NCBI GenBank assembly: GCA_963971425.1
Contig: OZ020514.1
Coordinates: forward strand, 25,346,602 to 25,410,601
Source of the DNA: Bryoerythrophyllum caledonicum
Taxonomy: Eukaryota > Streptophyta > Bryopsida > Pottiales > Pottiaceae
Direction of reading: 5' to 3'
Length of the DNA: 64,000 nucleotides
In this document: positions 1-11,900 of the stretch, in pieces
Layout: the number at the start of each line of letters is the position of its first letter
Numbering within the stretch: position 1 is the stretch's first letter
Made by a program: the position numbers and the translations under genes
Notes under the pieces: generated by a model
What the model was told of the DNA's origin: nothing
Seen by the model: only the letters and a program-made list of their open reading frames with translations
Databases searched by the model: none

Positions 1-2600
1 ACCATGGGGACACTAAGAATTTTTCCAACTACTGAACACTCTAAACTGCTCACAAAATAATAACATTATGCATTTTTTTTAAATCTCCGAAAGGTATCAA
101 AGAGCATGTTTGAAATATTTTTTTACCCCAAATAGACCTGCCTATATAAAATGATTTGGTTTTTAAATGCAAATCATTGAGAAGAACTTTGCTTTCAACT
201 TTATAGATGAGTCCTATTTACATGCATTTTCACGGTCCTTAGCTGTATAGTCAAAAATCCAAAATATTCAAAATATTAGTAAATTGCAGTGAGATATCAT
301 TAGATGGGTTAACTCTAAACAATGGATCCTAAACCCTATATCCTATTTCCAAAACCCTAAATTCTAAACCCTATTGTATGGTGTGGTAGGGTTTAAGACT
401 TGATATTCTTTGCTTATCTCTCCCTTCTATCTTGTTATTATTATTTTTAGCTTTGTTTATTTAATCTCGTCTCACATCATCAATTTCAATTACATCTCAG
501 CTCATTGCTGCATTTCCTCTTCTTGTCTCACTTCTACAATCCTCACCTCCACTCTAATCTAACTCCTCATCTTTTACAAGTCATTTTCTCGTCATTTTCT
601 TGTCATTTTCTTGTCAATTTGTCAAAAATTATTTTTCCCTTGGATGATTTTTCTTTTTCTTTTTCTTTTCCTTTCAAATCTCTAATTTTACTATTTATTT
701 ATTTTGTAGCTTACCTTTTTTCTTCAATTTCCCCCTTCTCTTCATCTTAAATACATTTTTTTCACATACTAGTTATTTACTTTTGTGAAAACCTAGATAA
801 GCAATGATTTATAGCAACTTCTGACAAAATTTACTAGGAGTTCCCAATCATTTGAAATCATTCTTAATAGACAGTCTAAAATGACAACAATAATTAATGT
901 CTTGCCCTGCAATATAGTAACTGCACATGAGATTATGCGGTTTTAATACATGATCAGTCTCTTATCCGAACCGCCACTACTACATGTGTATTTACACACT
1001 TCAATTTGTCGCCAAATTGCAGCCAACATGCAAACATTCAAATACCTCATGGCTGTGCACATAGAGCATCACACTTTTTACGCTCTTGCACATTCTCGTA
1101 CTCTCGCTCATACAACAATTTCATCATCTGCTAAGTAGCTCACTAGTACTTCCTCTGTGCTCGCAGCTACCTTAGCAATGATAACACTTATGTCCACGGC
1201 ACATTGACCTTCCTCTCACGCAATACCTAGACCACGTCTATATTTCTTATTAACATTGTAGTCTAACATGGCTACTCCAAACTCACATGTTCAAAAAATG
1301 CCATATGCAAGCAAGGATCTCTTTGCTTAATATTTGATGATTGTTGAATGAGTAGTTATGCATGTTTTAACAATGGTGACATTACCATCGTTAAAACATT
1401 TAAGGTGACGTCAAGATGACTGTGGTCTGAAGATACCTCGTGCATACTCACTTACTTTACATTGATTTGTGGTTATTTTTGGGACTACTACAGGTGAGGA
1501 CCACATCTTCATCCCATTTAACATCATGACTGCTCGCCTTCACCAACAACTTACACCAATTCAAAGAGATCCATGTGCTTCAACTTTCCTTTCTAGATTC
1601 TTCATCTATCTTATTCTTACTTTATTGTCATTCTTCAATGTTTATATTTATCCAAATTACCACTTATCACATACTTGCCTTGTTATACGATCACTATTGG
1701 TTTTGATATGACACCTAGTCATACTAGTCTATATGCACTTATTTGCTCAGTTAATTCTCACCCTTTCAGATTTGATACATGATCAACTTTAAAAAATCAA
1801 CTATTGAATTAACCAATGGTAGTTTTTCTATCCGTAGCTTTCCTTGCACGTAAAAACATGCACCATTCAAAACTGCACTGATGTTCTTTGGAGTCCTTCC
1901 ATTTTATTTTTTGGTATTCTATTTTTTATTTTCATATATAGAAAAGTAAAAACTTTGAGCCAACCAACCACTAAACTCATGTTGTCGGTTGATAACTCCA
2001 GCATATTGAAAAGTCCAAATCAATATGGATGTGAACAACGATTCATCAAACATGGCACTCTTCACCACTTGTTACTAATAGTCTGTATTTTCCATGACTT
2101 TCCTTTCGATTAATTATCCTCACTATAAAAGTCTTGCTCTGGTCAGCCTAGTTAGATAACGTCCCGTTGTGGAATATTAAAGTACTGGGACCTAATTCTA
2201 ATCCTAACTTTCACCATTATTCTAATGATTATGTCTATACTCGTCATACCCGCAAGTGTATTCAAGGGAAATACTCATTCCTAAATTAGTCAAGCAGAGA
2301 ATCGAAGTAAAATTTCCTGTCGAGATTTCAAAATTGCATTATTTAAGGGGCTATTGAAAAGTTTTTTCCCGACATTATTGAAATCCTCCTCCCCAATTCA
2401 AACGTTCATGTATGCGTGACTGACCTCGGAAAACCTCGCCTTGTTTCTTTTTTTCTTTCCTCCTCAGTTTTGTTTGTGTACATGTGTGGTAGGTGGGAGG
2501 CTTGGAGGAGTTACAACTGCGAGAGGTTGAGGAGGTTAAGGTTTAGGTTGCGCACGGTTGAGTAGGGCACTTGCGCGAGGCAACAATGCAGCCGTTGACT
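1..2600 (+). repeat. Truncated upstream region of another element copy, inverted relative to 26130-26985
   Basis: Bases 1-400 match the reverse complement of about 26540-26985, and 2300-2600 match the reverse complement of about 26130-26420, both with many substitutions. Shared landmarks are the end ACCATGGGGACACT, the telobox tract near 330-390 and the TTGAGGAGG...GTTGCGCACGGTTGAG block near 2520-2560. The matching right-hand DNA is the region upstream of transposase B, so this is probably the promoter side of a further copy reading rightward. The roughly 1.9 kb between the two blocks (about 390-2290) is AT-rich, and I see no gene in it. Short open frames there look like chance. Confidence 0.6.
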
Positions 2601-2840
2601 AATTTATAAGGTAAACTAAGTATACTTTTTGCATTCACCGTGTATTCTAGCACTTAGGATTAGACACTGATGCTTATTGCTCTACTTTAAGTTTCTAGTC
2701 CAATTGTGAAGCATCACTGTCGGTTTCTCAATTTACTTTTGCAAGGATTTGTGTTCTAGTATACTGAAGTGGTCATTCATATGCAAAAGCATAGAGCCAT
2801 GTTATGCTCGAAAATAACGGAAATAAACCTAGAATGACAG

Positions 2841-2861
2841 TTTAACTCTACTCGAGCTAAA
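2841..2861. repeat. Element palindrome, B-type dialect, one decayed arm
   Basis: Imperfect dyad TTAACTCTACTCGAGCTAA inside GACAGTT...AACTATC. The flanks match the CAGTTTAG dialect of the array upstream of transposase B. It lies where the array should be in the truncated left copy. Confidence 0.6.
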
Positions 2862-2884
2862 CTATCTTATCGTTTTAAATACTA

Positions 2885-2935
2885 TAGATGTGACATTTAA
2901 CTAGATGTGACATTTAACTAGATGTGACATTTAAC
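2885..2935. repeat. Three tandem 17-bp units
   Basis: TAGATGTGACATTTAAC is repeated three times without change. A short local minisatellite just after the palindrome remnant. Confidence 0.9.
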
Positions 2936-3445
2936 TAAATCTCGACTTTCAAAAGTCCACATTGATGCCCAATTCAACTTTTTCCTAGACTATGAGCTGA
3001 ATTCTAGACTAAGGACTAAAATAAAGATCCGGAGATATGCTTGATAAAAGATAGTATGGCATAAAAGTCGAGGAGTTTAGAGTACTTTTCAAGCATTAAA
3101 TGCATGATTCACTAACGACACATATGCAGGAAAAAATGGCTAGAGCAACCAAATTTGAGTTTAGAGTGTATGTGAGTTTCCAACATGCAGGCGGATATCT
3201 CCGGTTCAATGTGAAAGTGGGCTTTAGAAGAAGAACTGAGTCTTCAAACAGAAATTGTTGGGCATATTGTACATCACAAGGGTGCCCATACATGAAATCA
3301 CATCTGTGGTTGGGAAAATTGGAACAGAGATGCCGACAGCAATTACTCACAATTGATTGAACAAGCAACCGGATATCTCCGGAAGAATTCAGAATAAGAA
3401 ATCAGTAGTTAATTGTTTCATTATAAAAAAGTGACATGCAATAAA
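2936..3445. other. Unassigned flank left of the giant element
   Basis: An 86-codon open frame on the plus strand (3100-3360) has no recognisable domain and an equally long frame opposite, so I do not call it a gene. The string GGATATCTCCGG occurs at about 3192 and again at about 3371. The last four bases, TAAA at 3442-3445, are the left target duplication of the element that starts at 3446. Confidence 0.5.
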
Positions 3446-3474
3446 AACACCATATTTGTATTAATGGGAGATTT
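3446..3474 (+). repeat. Left terminal inverted repeat of B/D
   Basis: AACACCATAT, a variable middle, then GGGAGATTT. It pairs with 44936-44964. The same end closes copy C at 59029-59057, which confirms it as the transposase-side terminus of the family. Confidence 0.85.
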
Positions 3475-4427
3475 AGAGACTCCCAAATTAACACATGTAG
3501 ATCATAAGAGCTCAAGTGCACATCTAAACTCTACAATATGGAGGGATACGAGTTTCCATTAAATTGAGAGGTAATGTTCACCACAAAAATCCCTAGAAAA
3601 ATAAATACTACGGATAATATAACATTACGAATCTAACTATAATATTGAAAAGAAGAACACATTAGTCGACACTTCTTTTATACCACATATGTTCATTGAA
3701 TATGAATAGCTAAATATTCACACTCGATCCTACTAACCTGGATTAACCCCATGCTCCAAGTTAGCTAAAAGTGAGCTAAATGACGGACAAATATCCACTT
3801 GTAAGAGTATTAGCTAAACACATTTTGATGAGCCTTTTTTTGATTTAAAATAATTTTAGTTTAACTTGTGGAATACACATTGGCTAAAAAAATATGTAAC
3901 GAGTTTCAAATGATGGTGTTCAGAAGTGGATAAAAAGTTGCACACACATTAGCTCTCTTCGAACTAAAGTGTCCCCATCACTTAGAGGTGCAATATACTC
4001 AAAAAAGCAATTCCACACACTTTAGCTCCACTTGACCTAAAGTGCGCACCATTACTAAGTGCACTGAACTAAACAAGAAGATTTGCTCACACTTTAGCTC
4101 TAGTAGAGCTAAAATGTAAACCAGCATTTACTTTCTATCATTCACCATGAAGGCAATTACTGGGATTATTGGTTTCAAGATTAGAAGCAATTTACCACAT
4201 TATTATTTAAAAAAGAAAATAAACATACTGCAAATTATCACCGATGCGCAAAAACAATGGAGAGAATATTTCATAGCAATCATTGGCATCACATATAGTC
4301 ATACAGAGGGTAATCAAATACAAATATTATTTGTAATCTCAGCACCAATGGATCTAACCATACACATGAAGTATTACGCATCATAATCCAAAATCTAGGA
4401 AAAGGAAAGTCCATTTCTATAAGTCTA
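3475..4427 (-). other. 3' subterminal region of transposase B with three palindromes
   Basis: Non-coding DNA between the transposase stop and the element end. It is an inverted near-copy of 58090-59028 in copy C. Palindromes stand at 3948-3968, 4021-4041 and 4093-4113 (arms TTTAGCTC / GAGCTAAA, flanks CACAC), all less perfect than those upstream. A 79-codon frame here also occurs in copy C, but nothing suggests it is a protein. Confidence 0.65.
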
Positions 4428-4541
4428 TTACGATTCGGACCTGACAAGTGCTTCCAAGGAGGCTTTAATAATCGCTACTTGCCCCTTCGGAATTTTTGTA
4501 GTTGAATCTTGTATATGACCTCCATCCCTCTTTGAAGACCT
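4428..4541 (-). pseudogene. C-terminal end of transposase B, cut off by insertion of element A
   Basis: This minus-strand piece encodes the last 36 or so residues of the family transposase, ending in the same stop as copy C (58087-58089). Copy C reads straight through CCTAGGTCTTCAAAGAG. Here that sequence begins at the right edge of element A's terminal repeat, and the other half lies at 22670 onward. The two parts are therefore one gene split by an 18.1-kb insertion. ACCT (4538-4541) is the target duplication. Confidence 0.85.
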
Positions 4542-4569
4542 AACACCATATTCATTATATTGGGAGATT
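4542..4569 (+). repeat. Left terminal inverted repeat of element A
   Basis: 28 bases identical to the reverse complement of 22642-22669. Corresponds to the D2-side end of the family (44936-44964 in B/D). Confidence 0.9.
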
Positions 4570-4910
4570 TCCAGGGATTTAGGAGGTACATGCTCTTGAG
4601 TAATCCAAATATTTTACCGTAGTGATGAAGCAAAACATGATTAGAATAGAAGTACAACACCATATTTGTAAGATAATATAAAGATGTTAGGCAAACAGTA
4701 CCCAAATGGGAGAATCAAATGAACTAATATCTTTAATTGCAGACTTTATTTATAAAATGATAGAAGTAATCCATATACAAAACATGCATCATCCTTTCCA
4801 TGCAGAAAAAGGCTTTTACTACGACCAAAAACATACACATTAATTACTAGTCAATGCACATTCAAGTATAGCCAAGCTGAATGTGCACTTGTACCACTGA
4901 GATCATAAAT
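4570..4910. other. Subterminal region of element A, no gene seen
   Basis: It contains AACACCATATTTGTA again at about 4655, a second copy of the outer half of the terminal repeat, possibly a subterminal motif. No convincing coding sequence. Confidence 0.4.
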
Positions 4911-5962
4911 CTACTTGATCTTCTCCACGTCACTAGAATTAGATTTACTCAGCTCATCCCTACCCCTCTGAAGTTCATCTTTGCGGCTGTAACCGATATA
5001 TGGCATTTGACTAGCACGTATATGTTCTTGCAGTCGTTGGCGTCGCATTCGTTGATTCCAAGTAACAACAGGCAGAGGAAGCGAGTGGCAACGGCGAGAG
5101 TGACGCTTCGAATTTTGGTTTAAACCATGCTTTGGGGAAGCACTTTGACGCTGCATAGTCGGTCGAAGCACCTAGCAAAAGAGACCACAAAAATCAGCTA
5201 AAACCAAGCTAAATATGTAGCCACACATGTCAAAAAAATACAAACACCATGACGTGGAATCCATTCAAATAATTATGTCCAATTTAGGTGTTCGTGAAAC
5301 ATGCAAAATCAAAACAATGTTGATTAAGAGGAGAAGATACAACACATTAAACAATAACAAAAAATATGACCAACCTCAATAGTCGAATGCGTTTTTCCAC
5401 TTAGAGATTGAAGCTTGTTCTCATCATTTCCGACCGTTGCAACAGGCCGACACGTAGTAGGAATTGTGGGCATTTTCTCTGATGGCACCGTCGTAGGTGG
5501 TTAAATTACACCAGCAAGTGTTTGAAGCGCGTGATCCTATGACGTAGGGTCAAAGGGAGTTAAAATGCAACTTGTGCATATTTAGCTCTATTCAAGCTGA
5601 ATGTGCACATTGCCAGAAAAAGACCTAGGACAAATACAGAGAAGGGGAGGGGGGAATACCATGCTTCTCGGGGGAAGAGACAATGATTCCTCACGTTCGC
5701 GAACAAGCACTTGGTCACCTTTCCCACAAATCCTATCAATATCGGGGGACCCCAAAATTTGACAAGGTTGAAGAATAGAACGGGAGGCAACCTTTCGAAT
5801 GCAAAATTTTGGTGGGGGGCTGTTTACTTCATCTTCTTCAATTGGAGCCATCGAAGAGTCCATCAAATAATCAGCTGCTCCGTGGGAGTACAAATCATTT
5901 TGATTTCTTGGAATTCGATATCCACAGTCTACAGACTTCAAAACAGGAATCCATGGTGGCAA
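4911..5962 (-). pseudogene. D2-like small basic gene of element A, likely two exons
   Basis: Two minus-strand open segments (5588-5962 and 4911-5171) lie downstream of the FCP1 exons, as D2 follows D in B/D. The first has an acidic stretch then NSPPPK...GSPDID, comparable with D2 NSPSPQ...GSPRLNPD. The second is strongly basic, with RRQRLQ near residue 43, comparable with D2 RRRGLQRLL. A palindrome (5581-5601) lies between the segments, as one lies in the D2 intron. Function unknown. A small DNA-binding accessory protein would fit but is inference. Exon borders were not resolved. Confidence 0.5.
5581..5601. repeat. Element A palindrome in D2-like intron, degenerate
   Basis: TTTAGCTC...GAATGTGC with an imperfect centre. 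Position equals the palindrome in the D2 intron of B/D (about 44252). Confidence 0.55.
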
Positions 5963-6156
5963 TACAATAGTTTACTTGAGAAAATGGTGAACGGCTCTTT
6001 TTCAAACATGTAAGCAATGAGAGAACAAAAACTTACAAACTCAACAATAACAAACAAACAATTACAATCAAATATCAAAGAACTGGCAACTGCCACTTGA
6101 ATTACAAGATATGTATAGTATAACACATCACGACAATTATGTTTGATACCAGTGAA

Positions 6157-6957
6157 CTACTTTGAATTTGCGAGCCCATCAAATATCATAATCGCGTGCG
6201 TTAATTCTATGTATTCTAAGCTATATGGATCCGAGCAAACTGTCGGACGACCAAAGGGATTCTCTTGCCAAAAAGATTGCAGCCCTAACTCTATAATACT
6301 ATGGAGCTTTTGGAGCCACGGAAGCAAGACATTGAGAAGGAACTTATCGTTCCATCCATCCCCTTTGTAGGACCAAGTCTCCGCAAGAAGCACATTCTCC
6401 GGATTATTCAGGACGTGCTTGTACGGGCTGTCATCTATGATGATGGTATTCTCCTTCGTAAAGTATCCATCCTTTTTCGTAAAAAGGTCTTTCGACAACG
6501 TCTTCAGAAATACCTCCTTATCCGAGTTCTTAACCTTTAGATATTGAGGTACATTATGTATCACAGCAGTTACGACTCTCCTACAATGCTCTTGTCCAAA
6601 TATAACTTTTGGTGAGACTGCTTTCGGGAAGAGGTAATTGACGATGCTACTAGTGGTGTTCAACTTCATCGAACTCCAGACCGATATCGATGCAAACTTG
6701 GAAACAACGTCCAAAAATGCCTTGCAGTCTGGACGAACATACACTAGCTTTGGGCCGACCTTGGCTGGAACTTTTACCGAGTGCGGTAGAGAACATGCAT
6801 TGAAGGCTTGTGTAGCAGACCTCAAGCGAAATTCCTCACACACACACAATATACCGTTCAAGTCAAACACAATGTTTAACCACGGTTTGACCACTCTAGG
6901 GGGTGAACGAGGAACATGAACTACGGCGCTATGAACGCTCTCCAGAGGCTCGACTAC
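6157..6957 (-). CDS. FCP1-like HAD domain exon of element A (last exon of a truncated DGQHR-FCP1 gene)
   Basis: The exon starts after a TTCCAG acceptor at 6958-6959 and ends at the stop 6157-6159, about 266 codons with no internal stop. FCP1/SCP-type HAD phosphatase features in order are FDLNGIL (motif I), ISVWSSM (motif II) and IIDDSPYKH (motif III). In FCP1/SCP enzymes motif I is DxDx(T/V). Here the second Asp is Asn, so ordinary phosphatase activity may be lost or altered. The upstream exon is 7107-7216, and everything further upstream has been lost at the inversion boundary 7531. The homologous last exon is at 42782-43576, in the same phase. It could be translated only if a new promoter serves it. 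Confidence 0.75.
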   Translation of the reverse strand, partial: VVEPLESVHSAVVHVPRSPPRVVKPWLNIVFDLNGILCVCEEFRLRSATQAFNACSLPHSVKVPAKVGPKLVYVRPDCKAFLDVVSKFASISVWSSMKLNTTSSIVNYLFPKAVSPKVIFGQEHCRRVVTAVIHNVPQYLKVKNSDKEVFLKTLSKDLFTKKDGYFTKENTIIIDDSPYKHVLNNPENVLLAETWSYKGDGWNDKFLLNVLLPWLQKLHSIIELGLQSFWQENPFGRPTVCSDPYSLEYIELTHAIMIFDGLANSK

Positions 6958-7106
6958 CTGGAATTCAGATGGGAAAGAGTGGAGGTACATGTTACTAAAC
7001 ATGAAACAATATATAACCAAAGAGCACATAATATTATACGAGAAGGAAGCACTGCAAAAGACATCACAATCAATAAGGCCATGAAGTGGTGAGATTAAAG
7101 TTATAC

Positions 7107-7216
7107 CTGTGAGTTGATGGCCAAAGTAGCATCAATGGGCTTTGCACCAACCATAGAAGGATGCTCAGAAGAGGCAGCATCATCTTTTATGAAATCGACT
7201 TCAAGGCTTAGGGCAT
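7107..7216 (-). CDS. Penultimate exon of the element A FCP1 gene
   Basis: GT-AG borders are visible (acceptor at 7217-7218, donor at 7105-7106), and the exon enters in phase 1, encoding (D)ALSLEVDFIKDD. Exon 4 of D (42363-42634) enters in the same phase with (D)LSFGDDAI, so the two are homologous. The intron to its left in gene order still holds one palindrome (7436-7456) before the sequence breaks at 7531. Confidence 0.65.
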
Positions 7217-7435
7217 CTGAAATTCAGCAAATTTGATTAAAGGTTATGAACAAACATGCCCAAAAAATGCAACGACAGTTGATACTAAACAAGATCAACA
7301 TACACCTCGACTCAAACTGATTGTGCAAGTTTATGAGTACTCAACAATTGGATGCACACAAGGGAGAGGACTACTTGAGATTTAACATGATGCACACAGA
7401 GGGTGAACAACAATATATATAGAAAGTAATGCATA

Positions 7436-7456
7436 TTCAGCTCGAGTCGAGCTGAA
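7436..7456. repeat. Element A palindrome in the remnant of intron 3
   Basis: Perfect dyad TTCAGCTCGAGTCGAGCTGA(A), extended to GCATA...TATGC (7431-7461). Same intron position as the D site at 42259 but with the A dialect TTCAG rather than TTTAG. Confidence 0.9.
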
Positions 7457-7530
7457 TATGCAATAGAAGTAACAATGACTTTAGGAGATAGATTGTAAAT
7501 CTTGAGAAAGATAGATTGTACAATCTATCC

Positions 7531-8904
7531 AGTAACAGAGATGGGCAACTTCATCAGACCATCCAAATGTTTCGTCTTGTGAGAGAGGACAGGAGATGCA
7601 GTCTTTGAGTGATCCATCTTGTCGTGCATAATCGTAACACATTCATCTGGCAACTCTTGAGAGCGGTAACGGTTGGAATAATACAACTCTCGATGAGCCC
7701 ATGCTGAATCCAAATGGAGATTCAACCTCTGCTGCCACAATAGCGCAGCTTCTGTTCCAGGCTGCTGCAATCTCCGATGGGAATGGTACTTATCACACGT
7801 TGAACAACGAGCAAAGTTATCCCCAGGTCGTTTTGCATCGTAATCGGAAAAATGGACCCGCCTAATCTTACTCAGCCCTGAAGTGGAAATTTGGGAAAGC
7901 CCACAATTAACTAAATGGGCATCAATTGCAGGAATTTGATCTTTCCACTTGAAATTTGCGGGAAGAACTTTGGCCACAGATGTCTCACCCGAAGGCAAGA
8001 TGCGGGACTTGTGAGGCATGTGGTCAGCATTCCTATTAAGAATGACACGTAATGTTGCGGTAGCAACTACTATGTGATTTCTAGGTTTCCGTTTCCCTGA
8101 ATTACCATGGGGTTGCGCGACTACACCAGCCGATGCATCCTTGGCATATTCATAGAATGAGGTTTCACTGACGCCCATGATGTGCTGCCAGGCAGCTGCG
8201 CACACATCAACGCCGTCAATGGTCACCACATTTCTACCGTTATTGTCCACATGAAACTGTCCGTCAACATCTAGCTTCATATGCCTTCTAAATTGAACGG
8301 AGGTTCCAAAATACATCCTCATCTGCAATACCTTAATCTTCAATCGTGAGAAGCGTTGAACATAACTCCTAGAGCAACAGCGGTTTCCAGCAACAGAGTT
8401 GATAGATTCGTCAGAGAGGAGAATTGATGATTTTGTTGAAACCATGGTTGAAGGGATCCTAGATGAGCTTTCATAAGACCGAGTCCTCTCTCCAAGAGAC
8501 CGGGTTCTCATTGCCATTACAGAATTGTAAGTATCACGTTGCAGGTGATGCAAGAGACTGACACTATTATAGAAAACTTGACTAATAGGCCAAATCTTAA
8601 CACAATAACGCCATTCGTCCGGTGCTTCATCTTCAACTAATGTCCTGGAGACCTGAATGGCAACGTGCGTATCACCTAATGGAGCATCAGTCCCAGAAAT
8701 AGCCGTGGCGTGAAAGTTACGAAGTATTCCAGTGGCAATTGTAACACCGGACAGGTTTTTCATTTCGACTATCTTACCAACCCAAGAATGCCTTGGGAGA
8801 ACTTCGAATTCCATCACATTAGCATCTACTGGATTGTGGAAAGACGAGTTGTCACTTGACAAATCAAAATCATCGTCGATTGAGGCACTGGTTGAAGTGT
8901 CCAT
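7531..8904 (-). pseudogene. Truncated DDE transposase, inverted copy in element A
   Basis: 458 codons identical, but for one residue, to the N-terminal half of the transposase at 19157. The frame stops one codon past the duplication border. It contains the N-terminal WVGK...DEWRY region, the VCAAAWQHIMGVS helix-turn-helix-like segment, CSTCDKY and the first acidic motif IMHDKMDHSKTASP. It lacks the second and third acidic motifs, so it cannot catalyse transposition. If expressed it would be an N-terminal fragment. Confidence 0.85.
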
Positions 8905-9037
8905 CTCGGCACTGCAAAGTTAAGGCGAAAGTGTAAATAATTGTCGTAGTATGATAGAACTCCAAGGTTCATCCCACATCAATCAAAGTAAACAAAAAAA
9001 AGCATAATTGATCATCTCCATGATTAGGTGAAGACAA

Positions 9038-9311
9038 AGCACATTCAGCTGGAGTCGAGCTGAATGTGCACTGCATATTTAGCTCGAGTCCAGCTGAATA
9101 TGCAGTGCACATTCAGCTCGACTCCAGCTAAATATGCACTCCACATTTAGCTCGGGTCGAGTTGAATCTGCACTACACATTCAGCTCGGGTCGAGCTGAA
9201 TATGCACTGCACATTTAGCTCGGGTCGAGCTGAATCTGCACTACACATTCAGCTCGGGTCGAGCTGAATATGCAGTGCACATTCAGCTCGACCCGAGCTG
9301 AATGTGCACTG
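9038..9311. repeat. Tandem palindrome array, 8 units, 34-bp period (left arm)
   Basis: Eight consecutive dyads of the form GCACATTCAGCTCG(G/A)(G/C)TCGAGCTGAATGTGC lie immediately upstream of the truncated transposase start. Units vary at TTCAG/TTTAG and at the centre (GGT, ACC, AGT, ACT). The partner array in the right arm has seven units. Confidence 0.93.
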
Positions 9312-10070
9312 CTTCAAGCTAGAGTACTAAATCAAAACCTGAAGCACTCATACCAACAAAAACTACGCATTTTGACAGTTGTAAGAACATATATGTCATA
9401 GTGACGTACAAATAATAAAATGAAGCCCTAAACCTGTACTACGGAGGCAATTGTGTTGACGCCGAAGTATCACCTCCTTCCTACAACTTTTTCATTAGGC
9501 CAAAATCTATGCATGTCTTTTAAAGTTGACCTAGAATAATGTATCCACTTCTTGCTAGAGTACTGAATCAAAACCTGAAGCACCATACGAAGAAAAACTA
9601 CGCCTTTTGACAGTTGCATGAACATATATGTCATACTGACGTACAAATAATAAAATGAATCCCTAAATCAGTACTAAGAAGGCGATTATGTTGACGCCGA
9701 AGTATCACCTCCTTCCTACAACTTTTTCATTACATTGAAAATGATAGTATCAAATGTGCAAATCAAATGCCAAGTAAATCACCATAAAGTTTAGACAGAA
9801 GTCACTTACAAATGGTCCGATTACGTGCACCAAAACGTCTTGAATGAGGAAGGAAGAGAAAACCCTACTCTTTGTCATGGCCACAGCAACCATTCACGAC
9901 CACACACCTTCGCATCTCTAGAAATTCCAAACACAACTAAGTTGACCTAGAATAATGTATCCACTTCTTGCACAGAAATTTGACTTCGAATGCAATAGGT
10001 CTTTCAAATGTCAAGGCATACTTCGAGACAGTATAGATTCACGAAGGCTTACCATATTAGAAAGGTGCAA

Positions 10071-10113
<43 letters not shown>

Positions 10114-11680
10114 AGGTTGGGGTGTATTGACCACGTCGAACAAGTTGCCGTTAAGAAAAGAGCGGGAATGACATCACGTTTAGTGGGGAGGAGCTGTTCT
10201 AAATAAAGCATCTTTCAAACTTGACCAAAAAATTAACAAGCACATAAGTTTCTCCTCATATCTCGATGTATTGGAAGTTTCTATTTACATGATCAATTTA
10301 AGGTTATCGATTGGGGTTATGGGTATCAATTTAAATTTGCAAGAATCAATTTAAATTTAAGGTATAGAATTATGTATCAATTTAAGGTTATCAATTTGGG
10401 TTATGGATAATTGATTACGGTCATTTATTTCCATATTAAGGATATTGATTATGACTAGATTATAAAAGTAAAGATTTAGGTTTAGGGTTCAAATTACATT
10501 TTGACATTTAGGGTTTAGGGTTTAAGGTTTAGGATTGCAAGTCCATGGTATGAAGTGTAAATTATAGGGTTTAGGGTTTAAGGTTTAGGATTGCAAGTCC
10601 ATGGAATGAAGTATAAGTTATAGGGTTTAGGGTTTCGGACTAGACAATTCTAGAATTAGATTTATGGATTTGGATTTAGGATTTAGGATTTTAGAATTTA
10701 GTGTTTGGGGTTTAGGATTAGGGTTTAGATTAGCATTGAGATTACCACTAAATCAAAATGTCCTTTCTATAAGACTGTTTATCGTATCAAAATTGAATTG
10801 TGCCTTGGTATTGATTTAAGAAAATTCATTACATATCACCTAAAGATAAGATTTAACCCCTAAACGTCCCTGATGTTGAAAAACGACATTCCGGATGAGC
10901 TCGGGGAAGTTCAAATGGCTGCCATTTTTTCATCTGAAGTCCGTTTCATTCGTTTGTTTTTGGAAGTTACTGTAGACCGGGTGTAGTTTACTATGGAGTT
11001 ATTTCCTTTACCCCAAGCGATACTGTGATTTTTGTAGGGAGGTTTTAGATGGAGGAGGTTTTTGTTTTGAAGCAAGTTTTGCAATTTTTGGTGAAAATTT
11101 TGGCTGCCATTTTGAGTTGGGGCAGTAGGGATTAGTGCAAAGATGAAGAAAGAAATTATGCTGCCCTTGGTGGTTCACTTCAAGAAAAGTATGTTTTTAG
11201 AAAGATAAGTAATTAGAGCTACTAATTACTATTACAGGGTGGTTGGACAACCTCCAAAACGGGCTCCCTCATCAAATAGGGCAGATCTCAAGACAAGGAG
11301 GGGGAAGGACAAAGTGGCATTAAAAATTCAAATGTGCACACAAACTTAGACCTTCTTGTGCATTCAAAAAACCAAGTCATACAATACATTTCAACATTAT
11401 TGAGCCACCATTTCAACATCTCAGCAATCAAATTGCAAGATTCAAATCACAACCAACACCATCCCACCACCATCACGTAATAAATGCACATGGATTTCAA
11501 AATTCAAAATTCAAAACTCATGTACATGCTACATCAAATTCTAGAGGATTCCATTTACAAATTGGACTCAAATCAATTTGCCTACCAACATTTTACAAAT
11601 GAAAAACATCCAACAATTGAAATTTGAATCAGTTCTTCTAAACTGGGTTGCATATTGGATTCCATACTATGCCCCATCCG
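9312..11680. other. Upstream region of transposase (left arm): duplicated block, (AG)n, telobox tract
   Basis: A block with AAGCACTCATACCAACAAAAAC / TGACGTACAAATAATAAAATG features occurs twice (about 9320-9500 and 9560-9730). An (AG)n tract spans 10073-10109. A degenerate TTTAGGG tract spans about 10440-10745. The 66-codon frame over the (AG)n tract is not a gene. The rest has no coding signal. Confidence 0.6.
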
Positions 11681-11900
11681 CACTAATTGGGACCCCAACA
11701 ACAATAATTAGGGTCCCCAACATCAGCTAAAGGGGCCCCAACAACAGTGGTTGGGGCCCCTAGCAATAGCTCCTGGGGCCCCCAGCAACAGTCGGTTCCC
11801 AGCAATAGCTACTGGGGTCCCAACAACAGTCGTTGGGGCCCCCAGCAATAGCTGCTGGGGTCTCAACAACAGCTGCTAGGGCTCCTACAACAATGTCTTC
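11680..11900. repeat. GC-rich minisatellite (GGGGCCCCAACAACAGT type), left arm
   Basis: Roughly 20-23-bp units alternating CCCCAACAACAG and CCCAGCAATAGCT. Mirrored at about 16200-16410. Confidence 0.8.

Noticed and set aside
4147..4386. 79-codon frame repeated, inverted, at 58117-58356
   Set aside because: It is shared only because both lie in the same recently duplicated 3' subterminal DNA. No domain, no codon signal, and palindromes nearby show the region is non-coding.
9038..9311. CRISPR-like periodic array
   Set aside because: Units are contiguous palindromes with no unique spacers, and the context is a plant-like transposon. A subterminal or regulatory array explains it better.
10011..10211. 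66-codon frame (and its copy at 17884-18084)
   Set aside because: It consists largely of an (AG)n/(TC)n microsatellite. The two copies are identical only because of the inverted duplication.
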